A program made the position numbers and the translations under genes. Below the pieces are notes generated by a model. That model saw only the letters and a list, made by a program, of their open reading frames with translations, searched no databases and had not been told where the DNA came from. Positions 9,325 through 19,737 of a stretch of 64,000 nt of DNA are shown here, one piece after another. The number at the start of each line of letters is the position of its first letter. Positions within the stretch are counted from its first letter, which is position 1. This stretch comes from Tidjanibacter sp. (GTDB taxonomy: Bacteria; Bacteroidota; Bacteroidia; Bacteroidales; Rikenellaceae), in contig JAFTUI010000005.1 in NCBI GenBank assembly GCA_017466345.1, positions 62,001 to 126,000 of the forward strand, written 5' to 3'.

Positions 9325-9408
9325 CGCAAATGCGAGTAAGCGAGGGCAGAGGGCACTTGTGCACTATGCCGAGCGGGAGCATTTTAGACAAAACAAAGTT
9401 TTGTCAAT
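9325..9408 (+). repeat. R1 repeat copy 1
   Basis: Contains the shared core CCGAGCGGGAGCATTTTAGA and AAATGCGAGTAAGCGAGGGC. Its variable hairpins are GCAC-TT-GTGC and GACAAAAC-AAA-GTTTTGTC, where other copies have CTGC-TT-GCAG and CAGCC-GAA-GGCTG. Followed directly by heptamer reiteration (R5). Confidence 0.8.
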
Positions 9409-10330
9409 TCTCAATTCTCAACTCTCCATTCTCCCAAGTGCCACGCATCATTGCGCCATCGGAGCGAACAAAGAGCCCTTCGCCCTCGCGCAAACCCTCG
9501 TACCAATAACCCCTCCACCACGAGCCATCCGCCCAGCGGTAGGTGCCAAATCCGTGTCGCACACCATCGAAGAGTTCGCCCTCCCACGAGTCGCCATTGG
9601 GTAGCTCTTCGACCTCCCAACGATAGAGAGAGTATCTCTCGGTGGTGGGGTAGGGGTCGGTGGGCACACCATTCTTGAAGTTGCCATAGTAGGTCACCTC
9701 GCCCAAAGAGTTGTAGAGCGTGCCTATACCGTTGGGCACTCCGCCCTCGAAGTACCCCACAAAGCGAGTGCTACCCTCGGCACCTTGGAGCCAACAACCC
9801 TCCGCAGTAACCACAATGGCACCATAGCCCTCCATCTGACCATTCGAGAGGTTGCCATAGAGGATTTGATTGTCGAAGTGGGTGGCACCTATACCATAAC
9901 GCTCGCCATTCTCCCACTCGCCTATGTAGTACACGCCGCTATCCCACGCAAACGAGCCATAACCATCGCGCACTCCGCCCAGCATCTCGCCATAGTAGCA
10001 ACCATCATCGTAGGTGTGATAGTGGTAGTCGGCAGCGGGAGCCCCCTCGCCACTCCAATAGGCGGCAATGTCGGGCGCAAATGGACGGAAGTGCTCTGCC
10101 AAGATGTGCTGAGCACGAGGCTCTCCACCCTCCGCCGCAAGACGCATAAAGTGGAGCCACTCGGTGGGGTTTATGGCTGTGCCCCAGCCATAGCGATAGC
10201 ATTGAGCTGCGTTGAACTGGGCGGTGGTGTTGCCACCGTGAGCAGCAGAGAGATAATCGCTGAGCACCTGCGCCGAAACGCCCTTCGCTACGCACGCGCA
10301 TATAATAAATATAAGTATAAATCGCCTCAT
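9404..10330 (-). CDS. Secreted Sel1/MORN-repeat protein
   Basis: 308 residues from the ATG at 10330, which gives the signal peptide MRRFILIFIICACVAKGVSA; a longer frame from 10381 is ruled out because the likely promoter (10349-10382) would lie inside it. A Sel1-like segment (AAQCYRYGWG...LAAEGGEPRAQHILAEHF) is followed by MORN repeats such as YYGEMLGGVRDGYGSF, YYIGEWENGERYGIG and WEGELFDGVRHGFGTY. MORN repeats are structural; no enzymatic role is visible. The last codons (GELRIEN, stop) are encoded by heptamer repeat R5, so the repeat forms the 3' end of the gene. Confidence 0.8.
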   Translation of the reverse strand: MRRFILIFIICACVAKGVSAQVLSDYLSAAHGGNTTAQFNAAQCYRYGWGTAINPTEWLHFMRLAAEGGEPRAQHILAEHFRPFAPDIAAYWSGEGAPAADYHYHTYDDGCYYGEMLGGVRDGYGSFAWDSGVYYIGEWENGERYGIGATHFDNQILYGNLSNGQMEGYGAIVVTAEGCWLQGAEGSTRFVGYFEGGVPNGIGTLYNSLGEVTYYGNFKNGVPTDPYPTTERYSLYRWEVEELPNGDSWEGELFDGVRHGFGTYRWADGSWWRGYWYEGLREGEGLFVRSDGAMMRGTWENGELRIEN

Positions 10331-10348
10331 AGAAACTCCTCCTACCGA

Positions 10349-10382
10349 CAAAGGTAGTGAAAAATTGCGGTTGAGGAGCAAA
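10349..10382 (-). promoter_or_regulatory. Promoter of the MORN gene
   Basis: On the minus strand TACCTTTG (10349-10356) with TTTG (10379-10382) 22 bp upstream. Its position supports translation from 10330. Confidence 0.5.
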
Positions 10383-10522
10383 AAACTCGCCCAATTATTT
10401 TTTTATAAGGAAAAGAGTTGTATTTTTGTCGCCGATTTTCAGCCATTAGCACTTGGTGCGAAGGTCGAAAATAAGGTTCTTAGAGAGTTTGAATGAATTT
10501 TTGGAATTTTGTTGACCAAAGT

Positions 10523-10553
10523 TTTGCGGAATAAAAAATTTCGCATATATTTG
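10523..10553 (+). promoter_or_regulatory. Promoter of the tRNA-tuf cluster
   Basis: TTTG (10523-10526), exactly 19 bp, TATATTTG (10546-10553): a perfect Bacteroidetes promoter, 25 bp before the mature 5' end of tRNA-Thr. A second -7-like box (TATTTTTG, 10421-10428) has no good partner. The gap 10331-10578 holds nothing else clear. Confidence 0.8.
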
Positions 10554-10578
10554 CAACCCCAAATGAGGACAAACAGAT

Positions 10579-10652
10579 GCCGATGTAGCTCAGTTGGCCA
10601 GAGCAGCTGATTTGTAATCAGCTGGTCGGGGGTTCGAATCCCTCCATCGGCT
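10579..10652 (+). tRNA. tRNA-Thr (TGT)
   Basis: 74 nt. Acceptor GCCGATG pairs with CATCGGC, anticodon loop TTTGTAA gives TGT, T-loop GGTTCGAATCC. CCA is not encoded. First of three tRNAs upstream of tuf. Confidence 0.97.
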
Positions 10653-10693
10653 CTATACCCGACACGAGGGTGCGGGCAACAAAACAAAATATC

Positions 10694-10775
10694 GGGAGAG
10701 TTCCAGAGTGGCCAAATGGGGCAGACTGTAAATCTGTTGGCAACGCCTTCGGTGGTTCGAATCCATCCTCTCCCA
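10694..10775 (+). tRNA. tRNA-Tyr (GTA)
   Basis: 82 nt class II tRNA with a long variable arm. Acceptor GGGAGAG/CTCTCCC, anticodon loop CTGTAAA gives GTA, T-arm GGTTCGAATCC. CCA not encoded. Confidence 0.96.
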
Positions 10776-10915
10776 CACTCCAAAAGTTCAATTCATCAGC
10801 AAATGGTGGATTGTTCTTTTGTGGTTCTCGGTGGCGGAGTTTTGGACTCCAAAGTTGGTCGGTACTCTCGGGTGGCGACTTTTGGTGTGCGAGAGAGAAA
10901 CCACTGCGAGAAAAT

Positions 10916-10988
10916 GCGGAAGTAGCTCAGTTGATAGAGCATCAGCCTTCCAAGCTGAGGGTCGCGAGTTTGAGCCTCGTCTTCCGCT
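10916..10988 (+). tRNA. tRNA-Gly (TCC)
   Basis: 73 nt. Acceptor GCGGAAG/CTTCCGC, anticodon loop CTTCCAA gives TCC, T-arm GAGTTTGAGCCTC. Lies 57 bp before tuf, probably in the same transcript. Confidence 0.96.
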
Positions 10989-11045
10989 CAAAAAACGAAA
11001 CAAAACAATTAACACAAATACTTATCTAATAACAACTACAAAGTT

Positions 11046-12233
11046 ATGGCAAAAGAAAAATTTGACAGGTCAAAGCCTCACGTAAACGTAGGTACCATCG
11101 GTCACGTTGACCACGGTAAAACTACCTTGACCGCTGCTATTACCCAGGTTCTTGGTAAAAAAGGTCTTTCGGAGCTCCGCTCGTTTGACTCTATCGACAA
11201 CGCTCCTGAGGAGAAAGAGCGTGGTATCACCATCAACACCGCTCACATCGAGTATCAGACTGCAAACCGTCACTATGCTCACGTAGACTGCCCCGGTCAC
11301 GCCGACTACGTTAAGAACATGGTAACTGGTGCTGCTCAGATGGATGGTGCTATCTTGGTTGTGGCTTCGACTGACGGTCCTATGCCCCAGACTCGTGAGC
11401 ACGTTCTTTTGGCTCGCCAGGTGAACGTTCCTAAGATCGTTGTTTTCATGAACAAATGCGATATGGTTGATGACGAGGAGATGCTTGACCTCGTTGAGAT
11501 GGAGATTCGCGATGTTCTGAGCGCAAACGGTTTCGATGGTGACAACGCTCCCGTTATCCGCGGTTCTGCTCTTGGCGCACTCAACGGTGAGCCCGAGTGG
11601 GAGGAGAAAGTTATGGAGCTTATGGACGCTGTTGATACTTACATTCCCCTGCCTCCCCGTGACGCAGACAAACCTTTCCTTATGCCCGTTGAGGACGTAT
11701 TCTCGATCACTGGTCGTGGTACCGTACTTACCGGTCGTATCGAGACTGGTGTTATCCACGTTGGTGACCCCGTTGAGATCGTAGGTTTGGATGAGAAGAT
11801 TCGTACTTCGGTATGTACCGGCGTTGAGATGTTCCGCAAACTCCTCGATGAGGGTTCGGCAGGTGACAACGTAGGTCTGCTGATGCGTGGTATCGACAAG
11901 AAAGAGGTTAAGCGCGGTATGGTAGTAGCTAAACCCAAGTCGATCACTCCCCACACCAAATTCCGTGGTGAGGTTTATATCTTGAAGAAAGAAGAGGGTG
12001 GTCGTCACACTCCTTTCCACAACAAATATCGTCCCCAGTTCTACCTCCGTACTATGGATATTACCGGTGAGGTTCGCCTTCCCGAGGGTATCGAGATGGT
12101 AATGCCTGGTGACCACGTTGAGATCGAGGTAACTCTTATCTACCCCGTTGCTTTGAATGCAGGTCTTCGTTTCGCTATCCGCGAGGGTGGTCGTACCGTA
12201 GGTTCGGGTCAGATCAAAGAGGTTATTGAGTAA
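11046..12233 (+). CDS. tuf: Elongation factor Tu
   Basis: 395 residues. GTPase that delivers aminoacyl-tRNA to the ribosomal A site. GTP-binding motifs are visible in order: P-loop [11 protein letters not shown], the switch I block [14 protein letters not shown] (G3) and NKCDMV (G4); domains 2 and 3 follow and end in KEVIE. Codon use is strongly biased, as expected for high expression. Its position between tRNA genes and secE is the standard Bacteroidetes arrangement. Confidence 0.99.
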   Translation: MAKEKFDRSKPHVNVGTIGHVDHGKTTLTAAITQVLGKKGLSELRSFDSIDNAPEEKERGITINTAHIEYQTANRHYAHVDCPGHADYVKNMVTGAAQMDGAILVVASTDGPMPQTREHVLLARQVNVPKIVVFMNKCDMVDDEEMLDLVEMEIRDVLSANGFDGDNAPVIRGSALGALNGEPEWEEKVMELMDAVDTYIPLPPRDADKPFLMPVEDVFSITGRGTVLTGRIETGVIHVGDPVEIVGLDEKIRTSVCTGVEMFRKLLDEGSAGDNVGLLMRGIDKKEVKRGMVVAKPKSITPHTKFRGEVYILKKEEGGRHTPFHNKYRPQFYLRTMDITGEVRLPEGIEMVMPGDHVEIEVTLIYPVALNAGLRFAIREGGRTVGSGQIKEVIE

Positions 12234-12268
12234 TCTACCAAGTAGAGAACTTCTAAATCTCAAATATA

Positions 12269-12319
12269 GGGGCGAGCGAAGGGCTTGCTGCGAGAGCTAA
12301 GAGCTCGGCGAATCGCCCC
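12269..12319 (+). other. Possible attenuator hairpin between tuf and tRNA-Trp
   Basis: GGGGCGA (12269-12275) pairs with TCGCCCC (12313-12319), with an inner GAGAGCTAAGAGCTC stem, followed by ACTTTT. It could reduce read-through or guide tRNA processing; function is inference. Confidence 0.4.
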
Positions 12320-12325
12320 ACTTTT

Positions 12326-12396
12326 ACGAGAGTAGTTTAATGGTAGAATAGCGGTCTCCAAAACCGTTGGTGGGAGTTCGATTCTCTCCTCTCGTG
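12326..12396 (+). tRNA. tRNA-Trp (CCA)
   Basis: 71 nt. Acceptor ACGAGAG/CTCTCGT, anticodon loop CTCCAAA gives CCA, T-arm GAGTTCGATTCTC. Placed between tuf and secE, as in other Bacteroidetes. Confidence 0.96.
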
Positions 12397-12475
12397 CAAA
12401 GAGTCCGGTGGCTTTGAAAAAGGGGTACCGGACTTGTTGAGTGAAAAAGCAATAAAGAAGAAAAAAGCATAATTT

Positions 12476-12670
12476 ATGAAACTCGTAAAATACGTTAAGG
12501 CTTCGTACGAAGAGTTGGTTCACAAAGTGTCGTGGACTCCTATGAAAGAGTTGCAGAATCTTGCAGTTACCGTTATGGTTGCTTCCCTGCTGATTGCTGT
12601 TGTAGTTCTTGCTATGGACCTGACCTTTGAATCCATTATGAAGGCGGTGTACAGTGTTTTGGCACACTAG
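12476..12670 (+). CDS. secE: Preprotein translocase subunit SecE
   Basis: 64 residues, the short one-membrane-span form. A basic, amphipathic N-terminus (KYVKASYEELVHKVSWTPMKELQ) is the conserved SecE cytoplasmic helix and is followed by a single transmembrane segment (VMVASLLIAVVVLAMDLTF). It clamps the two halves of SecY in the inner-membrane translocon. Followed 45 bp later by nusG, the universal neighbour. Confidence 0.95.
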   Translation: MKLVKYVKASYEELVHKVSWTPMKELQNLAVTVMVASLLIAVVVLAMDLTFESIMKAVYSVLAH

Positions 12671-12715
12671 TTCAGAGTAGTAGTTTAGTTTGTAGAACAA
12701 CTTAAACAAAAAACA

Positions 12716-13276
12716 ATGAGCGAACAGACAAAACAGTGGTATGTGTTACGCGCCATCGGCGGTAAAGAGAAAAAGGTCAAGGAGTACATCGATGCAGAGG
12801 TACGCCACCTTGGTCTTGAACATCTTGTATCGCAGGTTCTCATTCCTACCGAGAAGGTCTACACGATTCGTAACGGTAAGAAGGTGAGCAAAGAGAGGGT
12901 GTCGTATCCCGGCTATGTATTGGTAGAAGCGGCTATGGTAGACGAGGTTCCTTACGTTCTTCGCAACACGCCCAATGTGCTCGGCTTCCTCGGTGAGACC
13001 AAAGAGGAGAGTCAGCGACTGATTGCCACACCCGTGAGGGAGGCAGAGGTGGCTCGTATTCTCGGAAGGGTTGACCTAATGAGCGCGGGCGAGGAAGAGA
13101 ACGAAGTTCCTTTCTTCGTGGGAGAGACCGTAAAAGTTACGGACGGTCCTTTCTCGAGTTTCTCCGGCACCATCGAAGCAGTCGATGAGGAGAGGAAGAA
13201 GCTGACAGTCTCTGTGAAGATCTTCGGACGTAAGACTCCGATGGAGTTGAGTTTTATGCAAGTAGAAAAAGAATAA
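12716..13276 (+). CDS. nusG: Transcription termination/antitermination factor NusG
   Basis: 186 residues. The NGN domain opens with KQWYVLRAIGGKEKKVKEYI and includes SYPGYVLVEAAM; the C-terminal KOW domain is FVGETVKVTDGPFSSFSGTIEAVDEERKKLTV. NusG binds RNA polymerase and couples it to ribosomes or Rho. It lies 15 bp before rplK. Confidence 0.98.
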   Translation: MSEQTKQWYVLRAIGGKEKKVKEYIDAEVRHLGLEHLVSQVLIPTEKVYTIRNGKKVSKERVSYPGYVLVEAAMVDEVPYVLRNTPNVLGFLGETKEESQRLIATPVREAEVARILGRVDLMSAGEEENEVPFFVGETVKVTDGPFSSFSGTIEAVDEERKKLTVSVKIFGRKTPMELSFMQVEKE

Positions 13277-13291
13277 TTAACAAGGAAAACT

Positions 13292-13732
13292 ATGGCAAAA
13301 GAGGTTGCTGCATTTATTAAGTTGCAGATTAAAGGTGGTGCCGCCAATCCTTCGCCCCCAGTAGGTCCCGCATTGGGTTCTAAGGGTGTTAACATTATGG
13401 ACTTCTGCAAGCAGTTCAATGCAAGGACTCAGGAGAAGGCAGGTAAGGTATTGCCCGTAATTATCACCGTATACAGCGACAAGTCGTTTGAGTTTGTCGT
13501 TAAACAGCCACCCGTTGCTGCTGCACTGAAAGAGGCTGCAAGTATCCAGTCTGGTTCCGCAGAGCCTAACCGTACCAAAGTTGGTAGCGTGACTATCGAG
13601 CAGGTTGAGGCTATTGCTAAGGACAAGATGAGCGATATGAACTGCTTCACATTGGAGTCTGCTATGCGTATGGTAGCAGGTACTGCACGCAGTATGGGTA
13701 TCACCGTAGTAGGCGAAGTTCCCGCAAAGTAA
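13292..13732 (+). CDS. rplK: 50S ribosomal protein L11
   Basis: 146 residues, normal length. The N-terminal domain ([23 protein letters not shown], with [13 protein letters not shown]) and the C-terminal rRNA-binding domain (ending [15 protein letters not shown]) are both complete. It forms the GTPase-associated centre with 23S rRNA and the L10-L7/L12 stalk. 13 bp before rplA. Confidence 0.98.
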   Translation: MAKEVAAFIKLQIKGGAANPSPPVGPALGSKGVNIMDFCKQFNARTQEKAGKVLPVIITVYSDKSFEFVVKQPPVAAALKEAASIQSGSAEPNRTKVGSVTIEQVEAIAKDKMSDMNCFTLESAMRMVAGTARSMGITVVGEVPAK

Positions 13733-13745
13733 TTAGATTAAGAAG

Positions 13746-14444
13746 ATGAGTAAATTGACAAAAAATCAAAAAGCAATGCTCGCAAAGGTAGAGCCCGGAA
13801 AGCTCTACAAACTCAGCGAGGCCGCAGCTCTTCTGAAAGAGATTACTTTCACTAAGTTCGATGCTTCGGTAAATGTAGACGTTCGTCTTGGTGTAGACCC
13901 TCGTAAGGCTAACCAGATGGTTCGTGGCGTTGTAACCTTGCCTCACGGTACAGGTAAGACTGTTCGCGTGTTGGTGCTTTGTACTCCCGACAAGGAGAAT
14001 GAGGCTCGCGAGGCAGGTGCAGACTATGTAGGTTTGGACGAGTATGTTGAGAAGATCAAAGGCGGTTGGACCGATGTTGATACTATCATCTGTACTCCCA
14101 ACGTAATGGCAAAAGTAGGTGCTCTGGGTCGTATTTTGGGTCCCCGTGGCTTGATGCCCAACCCCAAAACCGGCACCGTGACTATGGACGTGGCAAAAGC
14201 TGTTCAGGAGGTGAAGGCTGGTAAGATCGACTTTAAGGTTGATAAGTACGGTATCGTTCACTCGGCAGTGGGTAAAATTTCGTTCAGCGAGGACAAGATC
14301 GTAGACAATGCTAACGCATTCATCGATATGATTCACAAGCTGAAACCCGCCGCAGCCAAAGGTACTTATATGCTTAGTATCTATCTCTCAACGACAATGA
14401 GTATCGGTCTCCAAATTGACCCCAAATCACTCGATTTCAAATAG
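13746..14444 (+). CDS. rplA: 50S ribosomal protein L1
   Basis: 232 residues. L1 signature blocks are present: [40 protein letters not shown] and the RNA-binding C-terminal part of domain I. It forms the L1 stalk at the E site and in many bacteria represses its own operon by binding the mRNA. 15 bp before rplJ, too little space for a separate L10 leader. Confidence 0.98.
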   Translation: MSKLTKNQKAMLAKVEPGKLYKLSEAAALLKEITFTKFDASVNVDVRLGVDPRKANQMVRGVVTLPHGTGKTVRVLVLCTPDKENEAREAGADYVGLDEYVEKIKGGWTDVDTIICTPNVMAKVGALGRILGPRGLMPNPKTGTVTMDVAKAVQEVKAGKIDFKVDKYGIVHSAVGKISFSEDKIVDNANAFIDMIHKLKPAAAKGTYMLSIYLSTTMSIGLQIDPKSLDFK

Positions 14445-14459
14445 TAAAAACATCGAATT

Positions 14460-14981
14460 ATGACAAGGGAAGAAAAAAGAATAGTTATCGAAGGTCTGAC
14501 CGAGCAGCTCAATCAGTATCCTAACTTCTATATTGCAGACATTGAGGCGTTGAACGCTGAGCAGACTGCCAGCCTCCGCCGCAAATGTTTCGAGAAGGGT
14601 GTGAAGTTGGTTGTTGTAAAGAACACCCTCTTCATCAAGGCTCTCGAAAGCGTAGAGAAGGCAGATGCTGCACTTGTCGAGGTTCTGAAAGGCACTTCGT
14701 CAGTTATGTTCTCCGAAGGAAGCAAAAGCCCTGCACAGGTTATCAAAGAGTTCCGCAAAGGTTGCGAGAAACCCATTTTGAAAGCCGCTTATGTTCAGGA
14801 CTGCGTTTATGTAGGTGACAATAACCTCGATATGCTTTGCAACATCAAATCGCGCGAGGAGCTTATCGGCGACATCGTGGCTCTGTTGCAGTCGCCCATC
14901 AAGAATGTCGTTTCGGCATTGCAGGGTAGCGCTGGTCAGAAGGTTGCAGGCATCGTAAAGGCACTTGAAGAAAGAAATTAA
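14460..14981 (+). CDS. rplJ: 50S ribosomal protein L10
   Basis: 173 residues. It anchors L7/L12 dimers to the ribosome. The N-terminal rRNA-binding part (TREEKRIVIEGLTEQLN, then LRRKCFEKGVKLVVVKNTL) and the C-terminal L12-binding helix are complete. Followed by rplL after 57 bp. Confidence 0.97.
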   Translation: MTREEKRIVIEGLTEQLNQYPNFYIADIEALNAEQTASLRRKCFEKGVKLVVVKNTLFIKALESVEKADAALVEVLKGTSSVMFSEGSKSPAQVIKEFRKGCEKPILKAAYVQDCVYVGDNNLDMLCNIKSREELIGDIVALLQSPIKNVVSALQGSAGQKVAGIVKALEERN

Positions 14982-15038
14982 TTTTTCCAAACAAAACACA
15001 AACAACGAAGTAAAACAATTTAATTTTTATACAAAACT

Positions 15039-15413
15039 ATGGCAGATATTAAAGCATTGGCAGAAGAGTTGGTAAACTTGACTGTTAAAGAGGTAAACGA
15101 GTTGGCAACCATCCTCAAAGAGGAGTACGGTATTGAGCCCGCAGCTGCAGCTGTTGCAGTTGCTGCTCCCGCTGCTGCTGAGGCAGCTGCACCCGCAGAG
15201 AAGACTTCTTTTGACGTTATTCTCGTAAGCGCAGGTCAGGCTAAGATCGCAGTTGTAAAGGCTGTTAAAGAGGCTACTGGCTTCGGTTTGAAAGAGTCGA
15301 AAGACTTGGTTGACGCTGCTCCTAAGGCTATCAAAGAGGGCGTATCGAAAGAGGAGGCTGAGGCACTCAAAGCTGCTCTCGAAGACGCAGGTGCAGAGGT
15401 TGAGGTTAAATAG
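15039..15413 (+). CDS. rplL: 50S ribosomal protein L7/L12
   Basis: 124 residues. N-terminal dimerisation domain, an Ala/Pro-rich hinge (about residues 38-58), and the factor-binding C-terminal domain with [20 protein letters not shown]. Multiple copies form the stalk that recruits EF-Tu and EF-G. A terminator-like hairpin follows before rpoB. Confidence 0.98.
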   Translation: MADIKALAEELVNLTVKEVNELATILKEEYGIEPAAAAVAVAAPAAAEAAAPAEKTSFDVILVSAGQAKIAVVKAVKEATGFGLKESKDLVDAAPKAIKEGVSKEEAEALKAALEDAGAEVEVK

Positions 15414-15443
15414 TTCCGACTATTACTTCACTCCATACTGGGT

Positions 15444-15478
15444 ATAGAGCTTATGCAAAATAAGCTCTATGCCTTTTT
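15444..15478 (+). terminator. Terminator/attenuator between rplL and rpoB
   Basis: An 11-bp stem (ATAGAGCTTAT and complement) around GCAAA is followed by GCCTTTTTC. Partial termination here would set the ratio of ribosomal protein to polymerase mRNA. Confidence 0.75.
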
Positions 15479-15688
15479 CGCGTCTAAAAAGCAGGGCGCG
15501 AATCTAACATTGGGTTAGGTTGAAAAAGTTGGTCTGTAAGTGACTGACTTACAGGATGTTCTTTGGTCGGTGGGCTGGGGAATAATCTTGTGCCAGCAAT
15601 TGGCAAGGCGACATTAAGAGGCTCGGGCTGTGCCCGAAAAATTCTCTCGCGCGTGCGAGGGTGCGTATAAACCCCGCGGGGGCGCAAG

Positions 15689-15790
15689 AAGGCGCAAGGC
15701 TCACAAAGTGTGTGAAGCGTGGAAGGCGCAAGGCGCACAAGGTGTGTGAAACGTGAAAGGCGCAAGGCGCACAAGGTGTGCGAGGCGCAA
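15689..15790 (+). repeat. 34-bp degenerate tandem repeat upstream of rpoB
   Basis: Three units beginning AAGGCGCAAGGC at 15689, 15723 and 15757, exactly 34 bp apart, each continuing CACAAGGTGTG. The surrounding 15479-15905 has no supported gene; it also contains GC-rich inverted pieces (for example CCCCGCGGGG at 15672). Confidence 0.7.
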
Positions 15791-15905
15791 AAGTGTAGCG
15801 CATAAGGCCCGCAAGACGGACGGTGCACACAGCAGGCGAGGGAATAGAGCAGGGACGCAGACACAGGGCTTCAAACACAGAATACTTCAAACAAATTTGC
15901 AGACA

Positions 15906-18900
15906 ATGTCCTCGAAAGCAAACAAACGAATTAGTTTCTCCTCCATTTCACACAAGATGGATTATCCCGACTTTTTGGAGGTGCAACTCAAATCATTCCA
16001 CGACTTTTTTCAATTAGACACTACTGCCGAGAATCGTAAGAATGAGGGACTTTACAAGGTTTTCTCCGAGAATTTCCCCATTACGGACACCCGTAACAAT
16101 TTCGTTCTCGAATTTATCGACTACTACATTGACCCCCCACGCTACTCGATTGAGGAGTGCTTGGAGATGGGTTTGACTTACAGTGTGCCTTTGAAGGCGA
16201 AACTGAAACTCTCCTGCACCGATCCCGAGCACGAGGATTTTGCAACTGAGATTCAGGACGTTTATTTCGGCACCATCCCCTATATGACCCCTGGTGGTAC
16301 GTTCGTCATCAACGGTGCCGAGCGCGTAGTAGTTTCGCAGTTGCACCGTTCGCCCGGTGTATTCTTCGGTCAGAGTGTTCACACCAACGGTACAAAGCTC
16401 TATTCGGCACGAATTATCCCCTTCAAGGGTTCGTGGATAGAGTTCGCAACTGACATCAACAACGTGATGTATGCTTACATCGACCGTAAGAAGAAGTTGC
16501 CCGTAACTACACTCCTCAGGGCTATTGGCTATGAGGCAGACAAAGAGATTCTCGAAATTTTCGACTTGGCTGATGAGGTTAAGGTTACCAAAGCGAACCT
16601 CAAAAAGAGCTTGGGCAGGAAACTCGCCGCAAGGATTTTGAAGACCAGCTGGGAGGATTTCGTAGATGAGGATACCGGTGAGGTTATGCCTATCGAGCGT
16701 AGCGAGGTAATCATCGAGCGCGAGACTGAGCTCACCGAGGAGCATATTGAGGCTGTTTTGGAGAGCGGCGTGAAGACCATCCTGCTCCACAAGGACAACC
16801 CATCGGGTGTTGATTACTCGATTATCTACAACACCCTCCAAAAAGACCCCTGTAATACGGAGAAAGACGCAGTGGTTTACATCTATCGCCAGTTGCGCAA
16901 CTCGGAGCCACCAGATGAAGCAACCGCAAGGGATGTCATCGACAAGCTCTTTTTCAGCGACAAACGCTACGACTTGGGTGATGTGGGTCGTTTCCGTATC
17001 AACAAGAAACTCGGTTTGGAGACCAGCCCTGAGGTGCGAGTTTTGACGCGCGAGGACATTATTGCCATCATTCGCTACCTCATTGAGCTTATCAACTCGA
17101 AGACCGATGTTGATGATATTGACCACCTCTCCAACAGGCGCGTAAGGACTGTGGGCGAGCAGCTTAGCAACCAGTTCTCGATTGGTTTCATCCGTATGGC
17201 AAGGACCATCCGCGAGAGGATGAACGTAAGGGATAACGAGACCTTCAAACCCATCGACCTGATCAATGCCAAGACTCTATCGAGCGTTATCAATAGCTTC
17301 TTCGGCACCAACCAGCTCTCGCAGTTTATGGACCAGACCAACCCTCTGGCAGAGATGACTCACAAACGCCGTTTGTCGGCTCTCGGTCCTGGTGGTTTGA
17401 GCCGCGATAGGGCAGGTTTTGAGGTTCGTGACGTACACTACACCCACTATGGTCGTTTGTGCCCCATCGAGACTCCTGAGGGTCCCAACATTGGTCTTAT
17501 CTCTTCGCTCTGCGTATATGCGAAGATTAGTCCTATGGGCTTCATTGAGACTCCCTACCGCAAGGTGGTAGATGGCAAGGTTGATTTGAACGATGCGAAC
17601 ATCCGCTATTATAGCGCCGAGGAGGAGGAGAACCTGAACATTGCTCAGGCTTCGGCTCCCATTGACGAGGAGGGTAACTTCCTCAATCCCAACCGCATCA
17701 AGGCTCGTAACGAGGCTGACTTCCCCGTTATCAGGGATAAGCAGGTAGACCTCGTGGACGTTGCACCCAACCAGGTTGCTTCGATTGCCGCAAGCCTTAT
17801 TCCCTTCTTGGAGCACGATGACGCAAACCGTGCGCTGATGGGCTCGAATATGATGCGCCAGGCAGTGCCTCTGATTAACCCTGAGGCTCCTATCGTAGGT
17901 ACAGGTTTGGAGGGCGAGATGGTACGCGACAGCCGCATTCAGGTTGTTGCTGAGGGCTGCGGCGAGGTTGTCTTTGCCGATGCTTCGCAGATTCAGGTTA
18001 AGTATGACCGCACCGAGGACGAGAAGTTGGTAAGTTTCGATCCCGAGATTACCACCTATGTATTGCCTCGCTACCGCAAGACCAACCAGAATATGTCCAT
18101 CACCCTGCGTCCTATCGTGAAGATTGGCGAGAGGGTAGAGAAGGGCGACATTCTGACTGAGGGTTACTCGACTCAGAATGGCGAGTTGGCACTCGGTAGG
18201 AACTTGAAGGTTGCGTTTATGCCCTGGAAGGGTTACAACTTCGAGGATGCTATCGTTATTTCGGAGCGTCTGCTGAGGGAGGACCTCTTTACTTCGGTAC
18301 ACGTTGATGAGTATATTATGGAGGTTCGCGAGACCAAACGTGGTGTTGAGGAACTTACAGCCGATATTCCCAACGTAAGCGAGGAGGCAACCAAGGACCT
18401 CGATGAGAGGGGTATCATCCGTATCGGTGCTAATGTGAAGCCCGGCGATATTATGATTGGTAAGATTACCCCCAAAGGCGAGAGCGATCCCAGCCCTGAG
18501 GAGAAACTTCTCCGTGCCATCTTCGGCGACAAGGCTGGCGATGTGAAAGATGCTTCGTTGAAGGCTCAGCCCTCGCTCTTCGGTACTATTATCGACCGCA
18601 AGCTCTACACTCGCAACGTGAAGGACGGCAAACGTGGTAAGGCAGAGGAGAAACACAAACTCGAAGAGGCAGAGGCAAAATTCCAGAAGGAGGTTGCTGC
18701 TCTGAAAGCAGTGTTGGTGGAGAAACTCTACACCTTGCTCAAAGACCAGACTTCGCTGGGCGTATACGACTACTTCGGAGTTGAACTCTATGCCCCCGGT
18801 ACCAAGTTCACCAAGAAGATGCTCGAAGAGATCGACTACCTCGACCTCGGCGCAGGCAAATGGGTAGAGGACGAGAGGGTAGCATCGCTCACCAAGCAGG

Positions 18901-19721
18901 CTATTAATAACTATACCATTAAATATAAAGAGGCAGACGCAAGGGTTAAACGCGAGAAGTACAACATCACCAATGGTGACGAACTTCCCAATGGCGTTAT
19001 CCAACTTGCTAAGGTTTATCTCGCCAAGAAACGTAAACTCAAAGTGGGCGATAAGATGGCAGGTCGCCACGGTAACAAGGGTATTGTTGCTAAGGTTGTT
19101 CGCGATGAGGATATGCCCTTCTTGGAGGATGGCTCGATTGTCGATATTGTACTGAACCCTCTGGGCGTACCTTCGCGTATGAACTTGGGCCAGATTTACG
19201 AGACCGTACTCGGTTGGGCAGGTAAGGAGCTCGGCTTGAAGTTCGCTACTCCTATCTTCGATGGTGCTACTTTGGACGAGATTAACGAGTACACTGCCAA
19301 AGCAGGCGTACCCGTGAATGGTTGCTGCCACCTGAGGGATGGTGGTACGGGCGAGAGGTTCGACCAGCCCGCTACTGTGGGTGTCATCTATATGCTCAAA
19401 CTTGGTCATATGATTGACGATAAGATGCACGCACGTTCGATTGGTCCTTACTCGCTCATCACTCAGCAGCCTCTGGGTGGTAAGGCACAGTTTGGTGGTC
19501 AGAGGTTTGGTGAGATGGAGGTTTGGGCACTCGAAGGCTTCGGTGCTGCCAACATCTTGCAGGAGATTTTGACCATTAAGTCCGATGACGTTATGGGACG
19601 TGCTAAGGCATACGAGGCCATCGTTAAGGGCGACAACCTGCCTACTCCCGGCATTCCCGAGTCACTCAACGTGCTGCTGCACGAGTTGCGCGGTTTGGCA
19701 ATCAGTGTAAAACTCTCTTAA
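15906..19721 (+). CDS. rpoB: DNA-directed RNA polymerase subunit beta
   Basis: 1271 residues from the ATG at 15906 ([11 protein letters not shown]). The frame is open 51 codons further up, but that part is translated repeat and lacks any family similarity. Landmarks: the rifampicin pocket [17 protein letters not shown] with [59 protein letters not shown], and the C-terminal [20 protein letters not shown]. The residues usually mutated to rifampicin resistance look wild type. 16 bp before rpoC. Confidence 0.99.
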   Translation: MSSKANKRISFSSISHKMDYPDFLEVQLKSFHDFFQLDTTAENRKNEGLYKVFSENFPITDTRNNFVLEFIDYYIDPPRYSIEECLEMGLTYSVPLKAKLKLSCTDPEHEDFATEIQDVYFGTIPYMTPGGTFVINGAERVVVSQLHRSPGVFFGQSVHTNGTKLYSARIIPFKGSWIEFATDINNVMYAYIDRKKKLPVTTLLRAIGYEADKEILEIFDLADEVKVTKANLKKSLGRKLAARILKTSWEDFVDEDTGEVMPIERSEVIIERETELTEEHIEAVLESGVKTILLHKDNPSGVDYSIIYNTLQKDPCNTEKDAVVYIYRQLRNSEPPDEATARDVIDKLFFSDKRYDLGDVGRFRINKKLGLETSPEVRVLTREDIIAIIRYLIELINSKTDVDDIDHLSNRRVRTVGEQLSNQFSIGFIRMARTIRERMNVRDNETFKPIDLINAKTLSSVINSFFGTNQLSQFMDQTNPLAEMTHKRRLSALGPGGLSRDRAGFEVRDVHYTHYGRLCPIETPEGPNIGLISSLCVYAKISPMGFIETPYRKVVDGKVDLNDANIRYYSAEEEENLNIAQASAPIDEEGNFLNPNRIKARNEADFPVIRDKQVDLVDVAPNQVASIAASLIPFLEHDDANRALMGSNMMRQAVPLINPEAPIVGTGLEGEMVRDSRIQVVAEGCGEVVFADASQIQVKYDRTEDEKLVSFDPEITTYVLPRYRKTNQNMSITLRPIVKIGERVEKGDILTEGYSTQNGELALGRNLKVAFMPWKGYNFEDAIVISERLLREDLFTSVHVDEYIMEVRETKRGVEELTADIPNVSEEATKDLDERGIIRIGANVKPGDIMIGKITPKGESDPSPEEKLLRAIFGDKAGDVKDASLKAQPSLFGTIIDRKLYTRNVKDGKRGKAEEKHKLEEAEAKFQKEVAALKAVLVEKLYTLLKDQTSLGVYDYFGVELYAPGTKFTKKMLEEIDYLDLGAGKWVEDERVASLTKQAINNYTIKYKEADARVKREKYNITNGDELPNGVIQLAKVYLAKKRKLKVGDKMAGRHGNKGIVAKVVRDEDMPFLEDGSIVDIVLNPLGVPSRMNLGQIYETVLGWAGKELGLKFATPIFDGATLDEINEYTAKAGVPVNGCCHLRDGGTGERFDQPATVGVIYMLKLGHMIDDKMHARSIGPYSLITQQPLGGKAQFGGQRFGEMEVWALEGFGAANILQEILTIKSDDVMGRAKAYEAIVKGDNLPTPGIPESLNVLLHELRGLAISVKLS

Positions 19722-19737
19722 ACTTGGAAAGAAGAAT

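Noticed and set aside
15753-15905. N-terminal extension of RpoB by 51 residues
   Set aside because: It translates the 34-bp repeat; RpoB similarity begins at [11 protein letters not shown] (15906).
17277-19430. 717-codon open frame antisense to rpoB
   Set aside because: Shadow of rpoB for the same reason.
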